The notes: generated by a model from the sequence alone, not told the origin. Numbered from the stretch's first letter, positions 27,925-35,526 are shown. The stretch is DNA of 64,000 nt from Nocardia nova (GCF_002933465.1 NZ_PSZE01000009.1:1-64000), one strand, 5' to 3'. Program-made: numbers and translations.

Positions 27925-27946
27925 CGAATACGGTTTTACGTATACG
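27925..27946. promoter_or_regulatory. Paired palindromic operator upstream of the GntR gene
   Basis: CGAATACG (27925-27932) and CGTATACG (27939-27946) are spaced by 6 bases, the same 14-base period as the site at 27326-27347. Its position just before the GntR coding region suggests autoregulation. Confidence 0.7.
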
Positions 27947-28011
27947 AAGTGCGCTACACTAGTTTCCGGTCCTACGTGCTAGTGATTTTCGAATTGAAGG
28001 GAATGAGCCTC

Positions 28012-28704
28012 ATGGCGGAACCTGCCTACGTTTCCATCGCAGGCGAATATGCTCGCCGAATTCGCGGCGGAGAATTGCCGCCCGGAACTCAACTGCCGAG
28101 CTATTCGGAAATCGCGGCGCGCAACAATGTCTCCGACATCGTGGTGCGGAAGGCGCTCGAGCTACTTCAGAGCCAAGGGCTCGTCCGGTCTGTGCGTAGG
28201 CGCGGAGTGTTCGTATCGGATCGGCCGAACCTGATCCGGATCTCGCCCGAACGTCAGATGGAGGACCCGGAAGTGACGTTCGCGAACGAGTCCGACAGCA
28301 CGGTTCAGATCGACCGGGCAACGGAGAAGGTTCCGGCCACAGAAGCACTGGCCGATGCTCTCGGCGTAGCAGTCGGCGAAGAGATCACCCACGTTGTCAC
28401 TCGCGCCAGCGAAGATGGCCGGCCTATCTCCGTGTCGGACAGCTACCAACCCGTCGACGTAGCGGACACATCCGACGCTGCCACACTCGAGGAAACAGTG
28501 GCGGACAGCATCCCGGTGCCGTCACACGCGGAGTGGCTGAAGACCACCCCCGGCGACCTCGTGAAGACCGTCCATCAGCGTTACATCACCGCGACAGGGC
28601 GAGTAATTATGGTCTCGGATGTGTCCTATCCGAGGGATCGCTATTACGCATTTGTTTTCCGCATGAATTTGAAACCGGAACTTGAAGCAGCTAGCGAGAA
28701 CTAA
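28012..28704 (+). CDS. GntR/UTRA family regulator of the AICE
   Basis: A 230-aa regulator, probably the KorSA/Pra-type master control of the element. The winged-helix part spans residues 5-70 (YVSIAGEYARRIRGGELPPGTQLPSYSEIA, then VVRKALELLQSQGLV). A UTRA-like ligand domain follows, with an insert of acidic residues. ATG 28012 has AAGGGA at 9-10 bases; ATG 28003 is too close to it. Paired palindromes upstream of this gene and of tra are its likely sites. It is intact, unlike tra, rep and int. A strong terminator follows. Confidence 0.88.
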   Translation: MAEPAYVSIAGEYARRIRGGELPPGTQLPSYSEIAARNNVSDIVVRKALELLQSQGLVRSVRRRGVFVSDRPNLIRISPERQMEDPEVTFANESDSTVQIDRATEKVPATEALADALGVAVGEEITHVVTRASEDGRPISVSDSYQPVDVADTSDAATLEETVADSIPVPSHAEWLKTTPGDLVKTVHQRYITATGRVIMVSDVSYPRDRYYAFVFRMNLKPELEAASEN

Positions 28705-28714
28705 AGCTCTGCAC

Positions 28715-28757
28715 AACCGCCGGTCATCCGAAGATGGATGACCGGCGGTTTTCTTTT
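28715..28757. terminator. Strong bidirectional terminator
   Basis: A 15-bp perfect stem (28715-28729 with 28736-28750) and a 6-base loop are flanked by AA on one side and TTTTCTTTT on the other. It separates the convergent GntR and methyltransferase-like genes. Confidence 0.93.
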
Positions 28758-29592
28758 ATTTCCGGACCCAGGCCTGAGCCCGATCGGCGAGATTCCACCA
28801 AGAGACGAATTTCGAATCCTCTGATTGGATCCTCCATCGCGATTCCAGCGCGTCGAAAAAGGCTTCGTCGCCGGTCTTTCCGCCTTTCGGCTCACCGATG
28901 TAGATCAACCGGCGACCGCCGTTCGCTTCGAAGGCCGCCAGCGCATCCGACGCCATCGTGTTGCCCCATCCAGGCGGCCAGCACAGGAACAGAACCTCAT
29001 CGGCACTGCCGACTGACCGCGCAGCGAACTGCCCGAGATCACCAACGCTCAGCCAGACATCCGCTTGGCCTTCGGCCTGAGTGAACGACGGATTGTCGGA
29101 CCGGTCCGGCGGTTCCGAGTCATACGCCGCAACGTCCAGGCCTGCGTTCGCCAGCTGCGCAGCCCAGTAGCCGCGGCCGGCTCCGAGCTCGACTACCGAA
29201 CGCCCATTGCAGAATTGATGCATCCAAGCCACGGTCTCCGGCGACGGAACCGCATAAGCGTAGGCGGCCTGCAAGATGGTCTGCGCGAATCCCAGTCGCG
29301 CGCTTCCTCGAGGCCGGCCACCGTCGACGACCCGGCGCCCCTGATGTTCGGACACCGATGGCGCCACGATGTTCCAGTATGGGTTCGCGCTGATCGAGGG
29401 CCCGCCTGTCATGTAGTGCACGAGCCGCAAATCGAACGCTGCGTCGGCCTGGTCGTTCCCCGTCCCCGGCAGCATCGGCGCGGTGTCGAGGTACTCCGCC
29501 ACCTTCGGATACTCGGTCCGAAGACGCTGTTCGTCCCCCAACAATCCGGCCAGTTCTTCACGACGGTCCGCCGTCAGCGCAAGCTCAGCCAT
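28756..29592 (-). CDS. SAM-dependent methyltransferase-like protein
   Basis: A 278-aa protein with a methyltransferase motif I, SVVELGAGRGYWAAQLANAG, near residue 140, and the acidic post-I strand VAAYDSE. The N-terminal 130 residues are helical and not recognisable. The region after motif I has FLCWPPGWG in the place of motif IV and a late IYIGEPKGG strand. The substrate is unknown. It starts at 29592 with GGAGAG upstream and is the first cargo gene beside the AICE regulator. It could be a partner of the TcmP/Gp37 pair or independent cargo. Confidence 0.7.
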   Translation of the reverse strand: MAELALTADRREELAGLLGDEQRLRTEYPKVAEYLDTAPMLPGTGNDQADAAFDLRLVHYMTGGPSISANPYWNIVAPSVSEHQGRRVVDGGRPRGSARLGFAQTILQAAYAYAVPSPETVAWMHQFCNGRSVVELGAGRGYWAAQLANAGLDVAAYDSEPPDRSDNPSFTQAEGQADVWLSVGDLGQFAARSVGSADEVLFLCWPPGWGNTMASDALAAFEANGGRRLIYIGEPKGGKTGDEAFFDALESRWRIQSEDSKFVSWWNLADRAQAWVRK

Positions 29593-30370
29593 GCTCCAAG
29601 TCTCTCCGCGCACAGCCTGTTTCGGCGAGCAAATGCACTCACCTGCATGGGTCGTTGCCGAATTTGGCTATAGAGGATCAAGGGCGGCGCTGGCGCGCCG
29701 CCGAGCGGCGCCGCCACGCGGCGCCGCGCAACCGCTCGCTGAAAAGACGTCGCTCGCGGCGCGTCGGGCGCGTCGGCGCCGCTCTGGCGACGTGGCAGAA
29801 CGCCAACTGATCCTCTCTGACCACTTTCATCAACGAGGCAGTGCAGGGCGCGACGCCTGCCGTCCCCGACTGACCTCCCGCAGCCGAGCGCGAATGGCCG
29901 GCACCCAGCCCAGTCGACCGCTCGTGTCGCCTGGCCGAATCTACTTCCAACCGATCCTCCCGAGCGGAAGGCTGGCGCTCTGCCTGATCGAAAGCTATCA
30001 GCGCACCGCTCCCATTCGGTGCTGCCGCACGAGCTTCGCTCTGTGGCCTCACAGAACCCTTACCGCACGCAGCCTTGACGATGCCATCTTCGATGGTGGT
30101 CTCCACCCAGCTCTCGCCCTTGGGCACCTGGACGAGGCCAGCAGGTCGTCGGGTCAAACTCGGTGGGAACGACGTTTTGGATGGCGCTGCCTTCGTAATC
30201 GACATAATCTGGCTCGATGCAGGAAAGAGCCTGCGGCAGCGGCGATGTGACCGGGGGAAGGTGTTCGACTGGTCTACGTCAAGACCTGCTGTGAACATCG
30301 AGTGCGAGCAACTGGGGGTTGAGCAAGTGATCGTGGGCCGGGTCAGGACAGATGAAGGGCAGAAATAGGC
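29593..30370. other. 778-base stretch without a clear gene; GC-rich palindromes
   Basis: Long open frames exist on both strands but their translations are rich in Arg, Ser and Pro and look like chance frames. At 29683-29702 a perfect hairpin forms (GGCGGCGC/GCGCCGCC), followed by two copies of the palindrome GCGGCGCCGC (29705-29714 and 29718-29727). This lies about 90-135 bases upstream of the methyltransferase-like gene. The rest, up to the TcmP start, shows nothing I recognise. Confidence 0.5.
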
Positions 30371-31429
30371 GTGCCGGATCAAACAATCTGGGAAATTGAA
30401 CCCCACACGTTGGCAAAACACGAAATTCTAAGACGCTATCTCGAGGCATGGTTTCCCATCATGTCCAGTTGGAACACAAGGGTGCTCTTCATTGACGGAT
30501 TCGCTGGACCCGGCGTATACGCCAACGGTGAGCCGGGCTCACCTCGAATTGCGCTTGAGGCTGCGGCAAAGATTCGTCCTGCCGCCGGCACCACAGCACT
30601 CTTCCTATTCAACGAGAAGGATCCCGCCAGATTCGCGACGCTCGATAAATGGTGCAGCGAACATAAGCAGTCGTCCGACGTGAAAGTCGCTACGCGGAAC
30701 CAGGATTTTACGGAGCTTGCCGAGGAGATCATCGAGCGCCGTGGCGTCAAGACCCTGGTGCCAACGTTCGCATTCGTCGACCCATTCGGATTCAAAGTAC
30801 CAATTGAAACGATAGCCTCGCTCGTCAGGGATCAACGATCCGAACTCTTCATACTCTTTTCGTATAACAGTGTCAACCGCTGGATCGGACATCCTCAGCA
30901 GCAGGAGAATATGCAGGCATTGTTTGGATGTGACGAATATCGAGGAGCAGAAGGATTGCCGCCGACGCAGAGAAAGGAATTCCTCGCCAACCTCTATGAA
31001 CGCCAACTAACCCATTACGGAAAATTCGAGCATGTTAGCCGCTTCGAGATGGTTGAATCCCGAGGGCGCACTAGTTACTTCCTGTACCACTGCACCAGGA
31101 GCCTCAAGGGCCTGGAGGTGATGCGGTCTGCCATGTGGAAGATTGACCCCGAGTCAGGTTGCCAATTCTCGGATCGGGTGGCCGGACTGGATTCACTATT
31201 TGATGAACCGATCGCCTTTGATCTCGACCAGCGGTTGGCGGCACATTTCTCGGGTCGGACTGTTTCCGTCAAGGAGGTTCAGAACTTTGTTTTGACGGGG
31301 ACGCCGTTTGCCCTTGAGCATCTCAAGGTTAAGACCTTGAAGCCGATGCAGGAGAGGGGGGAAATTACCTGCCTCAATCAGAAACGCGTGGGGACGTTCC
31401 CCGACCGTGTGCTTATCAAGTTCCTATAG
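30371..31429 (+). CDS. tcmP: Three-Cys-motif partner protein TcmP
   Basis: A 352-aa protein with the TcmP pattern: LAKHEILRRYLEAWFPIM, then FIDGFAGPG (a motif resembling methyltransferase motif I), FLFNEKD, FAFVDPFGFKVP (in the position of a motif IV), and RWIGHP. The family is named for its regular pairing with a three-cysteine Gp37/Gp68-type protein, and that gene lies convergent here, overlapping by 6 bases. I infer a SAM-binding fold from the motifs; no activity is established to my knowledge. The start is GTG 30371 with GAAGGG about 11 bases upstream. Codon use is clearly less GC-rich than in core genes. Confidence 0.85.
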   Translation: MPDQTIWEIEPHTLAKHEILRRYLEAWFPIMSSWNTRVLFIDGFAGPGVYANGEPGSPRIALEAAAKIRPAAGTTALFLFNEKDPARFATLDKWCSEHKQSSDVKVATRNQDFTELAEEIIERRGVKTLVPTFAFVDPFGFKVPIETIASLVRDQRSELFILFSYNSVNRWIGHPQQQENMQALFGCDEYRGAEGLPPTQRKEFLANLYERQLTHYGKFEHVSRFEMVESRGRTSYFLYHCTRSLKGLEVMRSAMWKIDPESGCQFSDRVAGLDSLFDEPIAFDLDQRLAAHFSGRTVSVKEVQNFVLTGTPFALEHLKVKTLKPMQERGEITCLNQKRVGTFPDRVLIKFL

Positions 31430-32170
31430 TCCCATAGCGGTCGGCATCTCGTTCCATAGTTGACCGTCGAGCTCGCGGCCGAGCGCTTTTGGGGTTCGGC
31501 CGCCCCACTGTTTGAAGAAGAATGGCACAGATGCCGCAGTGCACGAGTCTCGGATATCACGCGCCCACGCGAGATCCATCGGACGATAGTTCGTGCCGGA
31601 CTCCCCGCCGGCGATAACCCAATCTATGCCGTTAAGGTCGATTCCAGTGAGCGGTCCAAGCAGCGGCTCGCAGGAGAGGAATCTGACCGCGGCGGGCACG
31701 CGCCGTAGGTGATCTACTCGCTTGAGTGCGTCGCAGTTCTCGACGGAAACTCCCATCCATACATTCTTTGGCCAGTCGAGCTTATCGGCCAATCGCGCCA
31801 GTCGCAGCGACCGCTTGGTGAGGATCTGGTAGGTATGCCGGGGCGTATCGGCCATGACGTCGAATACGTCACGTATGAAGCTCAATGGGACTTGGGCGTG
31901 GAATAGATCGCTCATTGAGTTGACGAACACGACACGCGGTGAACGCCATCGGTACGGCTGGTCGAGGACGGCAGGGTGGACTGTGACACCAAAACCAGGG
32001 CCGGAAGTTGCAGGGTTGCCGTCGTTCTGATACTTCTGCGCGCCCATTGCTTTTAGTCGCTTGGCAAGGGTCATCGCGTAGCAGTGGTCACATCCCGCCG
32101 AGACCCGGTCGCAACCGGTAACAGGGTTCCAGGTTGCCTCGGTCCACTCGATGGACGACTTGTCCGCCAC
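31424..32170 (-). CDS. Phage Gp37/Gp68 (DUF5131) three-cysteine protein
   Basis: A 248-aa protein opening IEWTEATWNPVTGCDRVSAG, then CDHCYA, giving the CX6CX2C cluster that defines the family and resembles a radical-SAM iron-sulfur site. Later motifs are VFVNSMSDLFH, YQILTKR, VWMGVSVEN, FLSCEPLLGP, WVIAGGESG and FFFKQWGG, all typical. Homologues occur in phages and mobile elements, and the biochemical role is unproven. GTG 32170 has GGAGG five bases upstream. It is convergent with TcmP, and the two 3' ends overlap by 6 bases, so the pair is physically locked together. Confidence 0.92.
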   Translation of the reverse strand: MADKSSIEWTEATWNPVTGCDRVSAGCDHCYAMTLAKRLKAMGAQKYQNDGNPATSGPGFGVTVHPAVLDQPYRWRSPRVVFVNSMSDLFHAQVPLSFIRDVFDVMADTPRHTYQILTKRSLRLARLADKLDWPKNVWMGVSVENCDALKRVDHLRRVPAAVRFLSCEPLLGPLTGIDLNGIDWVIAGGESGTNYRPMDLAWARDIRDSCTAASVPFFFKQWGGRTPKALGRELDGQLWNEMPTAMGL

Positions 32171-32711
32171 CTCAGCCTCCGTCGCTAGAACACACGTTCG
32201 AATATCGCTACCTACTCAAAGTACGCGAATCACCGCGATACCGCACCCGCCGAGTCGCCAAGGGTGGTCCGTATGATCCTCGACCCGCGCCGATCGTCCG
32301 AAACTCGTGCACCGCACATCATTACAGCAATGGTTGGTTCACAACAGAGAATGGAGGCGGCGATTGCATGGGATTGTCATCCTGCCACGGAACTCCCTTG
32401 GGATCGGGTCATGTCCATCGGAAGGCCGTGCGGAGCCGCTACACGGCGAAGGGGCAGAACTGCAAGCCGGAGCGATCAACCGAAGAGAGTGCCGTTACCA
32501 CCGTGGTGACCCAATGCCCTGAGCATCATTACGGTGTCACAGGGAGGGTGAGGCCCGTCGGACTCGGACATGAACCGTCGTTACTTTGGCCGCACAAACG
32601 TCTGCGTACATCGGCGTACCGACCCAGATGTCATAGACCGTCCAAGGCAGAAGCCGTTGCTTCACAAGCACTCTGAACGATTCCAGCGGACAGCTATGTA
32701 CACCCGAACCC
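32171..32711. other. Right end of the AICE, no gene seen
   Basis: A 540-base stretch between the Gp37/Gp68-like gene start and the right attachment repeat. Open frames are present but none gives a convincing protein, and no tandem repeat or hairpin stands out. It should contain the promoter of the Gp37/Gp68-like gene. Confidence 0.5.
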
Positions 32712-32750
32712 ATCAGAAGGTTGGGAGTTCGAGTCTCTCCGGGCGCGCAG
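32712..32750. repeat. Right attachment repeat of the AICE remnant
   Basis: Identical over 39 bp to 25577-25615. Only the 3' part of tRNA-Arg is present here, so it is not a tRNA gene. Confidence 0.92.
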
Positions 32751-32753
32751 TGG

Positions 32754-32789
32754 AACGGCCTCTCACCTGTCAACAGGTGAGAGGCCGTT
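32754..32789. terminator. Original tRNA-Arg terminator, displaced by the island
   Basis: A 17-bp stem (32754-32770 with 32773-32789) with a 2-base loop follows the right repeat by 3 bases. Before insertion this would have followed tRNA-Arg directly. Confidence 0.85.
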
Positions 32790-32859
32790 TCGCATTCGTC
32801 GACAGTGCCCTATCGCGCCTACGAGCAAGCCGGGCCTCTTCGCTTCCGCAATCCGGAAG

Positions 32860-33174
32860 TTATCGACGCCCTTCGGAGGGCGGTTTCGTCGCCCAGCGGG
32901 CAAAGCTGAGCCGCGGCAGCACGGTCTCGACGTCGGCCACCACCATCACCGCGTTCAGCGTAACTGGGTCGAAATGGGCGGTAGAGGGCGCGATTACGGC
33001 CTCGGCGCCCGATTCCCGCACTTGGTCTGCCAGTGGAATCCGGCTTGTCTCCGGCGGCCATACAAGGCGGTAGCCGAGGCGGCTCGCCAGCCGTCGAACC
33101 TGGGCCATATCCCAGTCCGGTGCCCTCGCCTCCGGATGGACCCATCCCAATGCGATCGGCCGGGGATCAGTCAT
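32860..33174 (-). CDS. 104-aa protein, paralogue of the AICE gene at 27436
   Basis: A soluble small protein (MTDPRPIALGWVHPE...) sharing the full run of conserved residues with the island gene: APDWD.AQV.RLA..LGY..VWP, DQVR, AVI.PS..H.DP.TLN and ADVE.VLPRLSFARW. The function is unknown; it weakly resembles a recombinase-type N-terminal fold without the serine. Its ATG overlaps the stop of a 36-codon upstream ORF (ATGA). The pair is divergent from an XRE regulator, with a palindrome in between that may control both. Confidence 0.7.
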   Translation of the reverse strand: MTDPRPIALGWVHPEARAPDWDMAQVRRLASRLGYRLVWPPETSRIPLADQVRESGAEAVIAPSTAHFDPVTLNAVMVVADVETVLPRLSFARWATKPPSEGRR

Positions 33175-33281
33175 CGGCCTTCCTCGCGCCGCTCGTCCCG
33201 CGACGGAAGTCGGATCAGGGCCCAGGTGAGATCCGACAACCTCATGGCAAGCAGAACCAAGATCCAGTCACAACCGGTCAT
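33171..33281 (-). CDS. 36-aa small ORF coupled to the 104-aa gene
   Basis: ATG 33281 opens MTGCDWILVLLAMRLSDLTW and ends in a charged tail. A weak AAGGGGG lies about 10 bases upstream. The stop overlaps the next gene's start as ATGA. The hydrophobic N-terminal half might insert in the membrane, like the 53-aa protein beside the island paralogue, though the order of the two genes is reversed. Evidence is context only. Confidence 0.45.
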   Translation of the reverse strand: MTGCDWILVLLAMRLSDLTWALIRLPSRDERREEGR

Positions 33282-33391
33282 AGTGTCGAGCCCCCTTCGC
33301 CGAACCGCCATTGGTCGGGCCAGGGCGCCGAGGACTGCGACACCCGACGTCCGGACCGCATTCAGAGTCGCTGCCGAAGGCGCCTGCGTAA

Positions 33392-33408
33392 TGCCACAGC
33401 CTGTGGCA
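33392..33408. promoter_or_regulatory. Palindromic operator upstream of the XRE gene
   Basis: TGCCACAGCCTGTGGCA is a 17-base palindrome with one central unpaired base. It lies 10 bases before the XRE gene's ATG and between divergent genes, so autoregulation and control of the 36/104-aa operon are plausible. Confidence 0.55.
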
Positions 33409-33418
33409 CTGTGGGCTT

Positions 33419-34606
33419 ATGGACGAGATGGGGGCTGGTGAACGCGTTGCCAGGGCGCGGAAACTAGGGCGTCTCACGCAGGTCCAACTGGCTCAGAGGG
33501 CGTCTGTCTCCCTCTCCTTGCTCCGGAAGGTCGAACAGGGTGACCGCGCCGCGTCGCCGGCGTTCATCGCCGCTGTGGCGCGGGTTCTGGGCGTCGGGAT
33601 CGGCGACCTGACCGGGCAGCCCTATTCGCCGGTCCGGGCGGACGCGGCGGCGCACGCGACGATCCCCGAACTGCGGCGGTCGATTCTGTCTTTCGACGAT
33701 GAGCCGCCCGCATTGCCGGTGACATTCGAGGACCTCAGCGCCGCTTTGGACCGGGTGCGAGAGGGAATGCGTCGCGCACGCTACACCGACCTCACGGCTG
33801 AACTTCCGGATGTGATCCGGGGCCTGCACCTGCTGGCCGACGCGGAGAGTTCCGGCAGTCGCTCGGAAGAGATACATTCCGCTCTCGCGTACGCCTATTC
33901 CAAGGCAATGCTTTTCGCCTACCAGTACGGGTATCTGGATCTCGCGGGGCTGGCCGCCGACCGTTGCGGTTGGGCCGCATCGCGCAGCGGTGATCCGATC
34001 TGGCCGGTTGCAGCCGAATACAACCGAGCCCTCATCCTGCTCTACTCGGGCGCATACGCCGGTGGTCAGAAGACGATCGAACGTGCCTATGTCGCAAGCG
34101 AAGACATCGCCACCTCGCCGAATCTGCTGGCAGTTCGTGGCGCTCTGCATCTCCGCGGATCGATTCTCGCGGCCCGCGCTGCCGACGCCGCGACCGCGGA
34201 CTCACACCTCACCGAGGCGCGGCAGATCGCAGATGCGATCGGCTCGTCCCGATTCCGCCACTACGGCACCGGCTTTCGGCCTTCCAACGTCGACATCCAT
34301 TCGGTAGCAATACCAGTCGAACTGTCCGACGGAACCACCGCGATCTCCCGTGCCGCAGATATCCGCCTGCCGGCCTCGGTGGCGCCCTCACGAGCCGGCC
34401 ACCACTTCATCGACCTCTCCCGCGCTTGGCTGCTGCACGGCGACAAACAGCGAGCCCTGCTGACCCTCCAGCAGGCCCGCAAGGTCGCTCCGGAGTTGAC
34501 CCGCAACCACTCTCAGGTCCACGAGACCATCCGGGTCCTGGCGCACAGCCGTCGCGGCACGGACAACCTCGCGCAGTTCGCCCGATGGGCGAACGTCAAG
34601 ATCTGA
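33419..34606 (+). CDS. XRE family regulator with TPR-like C-terminal domain
   Basis: A 395-aa protein with an N-terminal HTH at residues 4-65 (GERVARARKLGRLTQVQLAQRASVSLSLLRKVEQG) and about 300 residues of alpha-helical repeat (AYAYSKAMLFAYQYGYLDLAGLAADR, then AEYNRALILLYSGAYAGGQK). This is the layout of streptomycete-type regulators that sense small ligands through a TPR-like domain. It faces the 36/104-aa operon across 137 bases containing a palindrome. It may start at ATG 33428 instead. It lies outside the AICE boundary, though it may belong to an older accessory segment. Confidence 0.85.
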   Translation: MDEMGAGERVARARKLGRLTQVQLAQRASVSLSLLRKVEQGDRAASPAFIAAVARVLGVGIGDLTGQPYSPVRADAAAHATIPELRRSILSFDDEPPALPVTFEDLSAALDRVREGMRRARYTDLTAELPDVIRGLHLLADAESSGSRSEEIHSALAYAYSKAMLFAYQYGYLDLAGLAADRCGWAASRSGDPIWPVAAEYNRALILLYSGAYAGGQKTIERAYVASEDIATSPNLLAVRGALHLRGSILAARAADAATADSHLTEARQIADAIGSSRFRHYGTGFRPSNVDIHSVAIPVELSDGTTAISRAADIRLPASVAPSRAGHHFIDLSRAWLLHGDKQRALLTLQQARKVAPELTRNHSQVHETIRVLAHSRRGTDNLAQFARWANVKI

Positions 34607-34749
34607 CTACCTGAGCGCGCATTCGGCACTCACCGAGCATCTCATCGACGAACCGGTCGAACCGACTCAGGCCGCGCCGCACCGCGTCCTGGATTTCCTC
34701 GCCGAACGACTCGAGGTACCGGCGCGAACGGACCGCTGATACCGGCGCC

Positions 34750-35526
34750 TCACAGCCACGCGGGCAGATTCGGCAGGTATCCGGTGAGCCCCACGCCCTC
34801 GCTGCGGCCGATCAACCACGCCAGCAGCTCCGCTGCGGGCCCGGAAATGGTATCGGAAGGGTCGGGGCCCACCTTGGCGGTGAAATCGGTATCGGTGGCG
34901 ACGAGGGTGAAGCTCGGCGGCGGTGGCTGATCCGGGTCGGAGGTCATCGGCTTGGCGTCGGCGGGGCGATGCGCGGAGGCCGCGTGGTCGAATCCGGCGG
35001 CCACCTCCGGCAGCATCCGGGCCACGAAGGCGGGCGGCCAGTCCGCGGGCCGGTAGCCGATGTTCAGGTCGACGCGGTGAATCTCGAGCTCGCGCAGGCG
35101 CAACCACGGCACCACCGCGGCGGCCAGATCCTTACCCGTGCGAGCCCGCACCCGGTGCTGCCAGCGTTGCGGCGGCATGGCCCGGGCCAGGCCGAGGAAG
35201 CGATCCGCGGAGGCGCGCAGATCGCTCAGCTGCTCGGCAAGCGGGCGCGGCGCACCGGCCTCGATATCGGAATCGCGCAGCAGTTGGCTTGCGTACTGCG
35301 GGGTTTCGATGCCGGTGCGGGCCCACAGCAGCAGGTTCACCAGGCCGTCGGCATTGCGGGACAGGTGGGCCAGCAAATGGCCGCGCGTCCAGCCCGGCAA
35401 CAGTGAGGGCTCGGCGATATCGCTGTCGTGCAAGGCGTCCACCGCGGTGACGAGCGACTCGGTCGCCGCGTGCACGGCTTCGAGCAGGTCGACGGGAACG
35501 GCTGATTCCGGCGCTTCGCTGGTCAC
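34750..35526 (-). CDS. Mycothiol-dependent maleylpyruvate isomerase fold protein
   Basis: A 258-aa protein of the DinB-like MDMPI superfamily. The N-terminal four-helix domain carries LLPGWTRGHLLAHLSRNAD (first metal histidine), and LRLRELEIHRVDL supplies the Glu and second His. A C-terminal sterol-carrier-like domain holds TLVATDTDFTAKVG and ISGPAAELLAWL. These proteins use mycothiol, the thiol cofactor of this group, in isomerase or transferase reactions, and the exact substrate varies. The start is GTG 35526 (VTSEAPESAVP), with TAGGGT about 7 bases upstream. Confidence 0.88.
   Translation of the reverse strand: MTSEAPESAVPVDLLEAVHAATESLVTAVDALHDSDIAEPSLLPGWTRGHLLAHLSRNADGLVNLLLWARTGIETPQYASQLLRDSDIEAGAPRPLAEQLSDLRASADRFLGLARAMPPQRWQHRVRARTGKDLAAAVVPWLRLRELEIHRVDLNIGYRPADWPPAFVARMLPEVAAGFDHAASAHRPADAKPMTSDPDQPPPPSFTLVATDTDFTAKVGPDPSDTISGPAAELLAWLIGRSEGVGLTGYLPNLPAWL

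Larger units (their letters stand above)
25577..32750. mobile_element. 7.1-kb decayed integrative conjugative element (AICE) in tRNA-Arg
   Basis: Framed by a 39-bp direct repeat of the tRNA-Arg 3' end. The order is int fragment, rep fragment, tra fragment (all minus strand), two small genes, a GntR regulator, then cargo (methyltransferase-like, TcmP, Gp37/Gp68-like). This matches the pSAM2-type element layout (regulator, tra, rep, xis, int next to the tRNA). All three mobility genes have lost parts, and no xis is visible. The regulator, its operators and the cargo remain intact. Confidence 0.88.

Noticed and set aside
29678..30421. Open frames of about 250 codons on both strands in the AICE gap
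   Set aside because: Both translations are low in hydrophobic core residues and rich in Arg, Ser and Pro, with no recognisable motif and no ribosome site.
32134..32676. 180-codon plus-strand frame at the right end of the AICE
   Set aside because: It begins inside the antisense of the Gp37/Gp68 start, has odd composition and no motif.
32712..32750. Possible tRNA-Arg at the right island end
   Set aside because: Same reasoning: only the tRNA 3' part is present, without the 5' acceptor strand.
34607..34749. Short protein-like stretches on both strands after the XRE gene
   Set aside because: Both frames look plausible for about 40 codons but neither has a start codon with a ribosome site, and they contradict each other.
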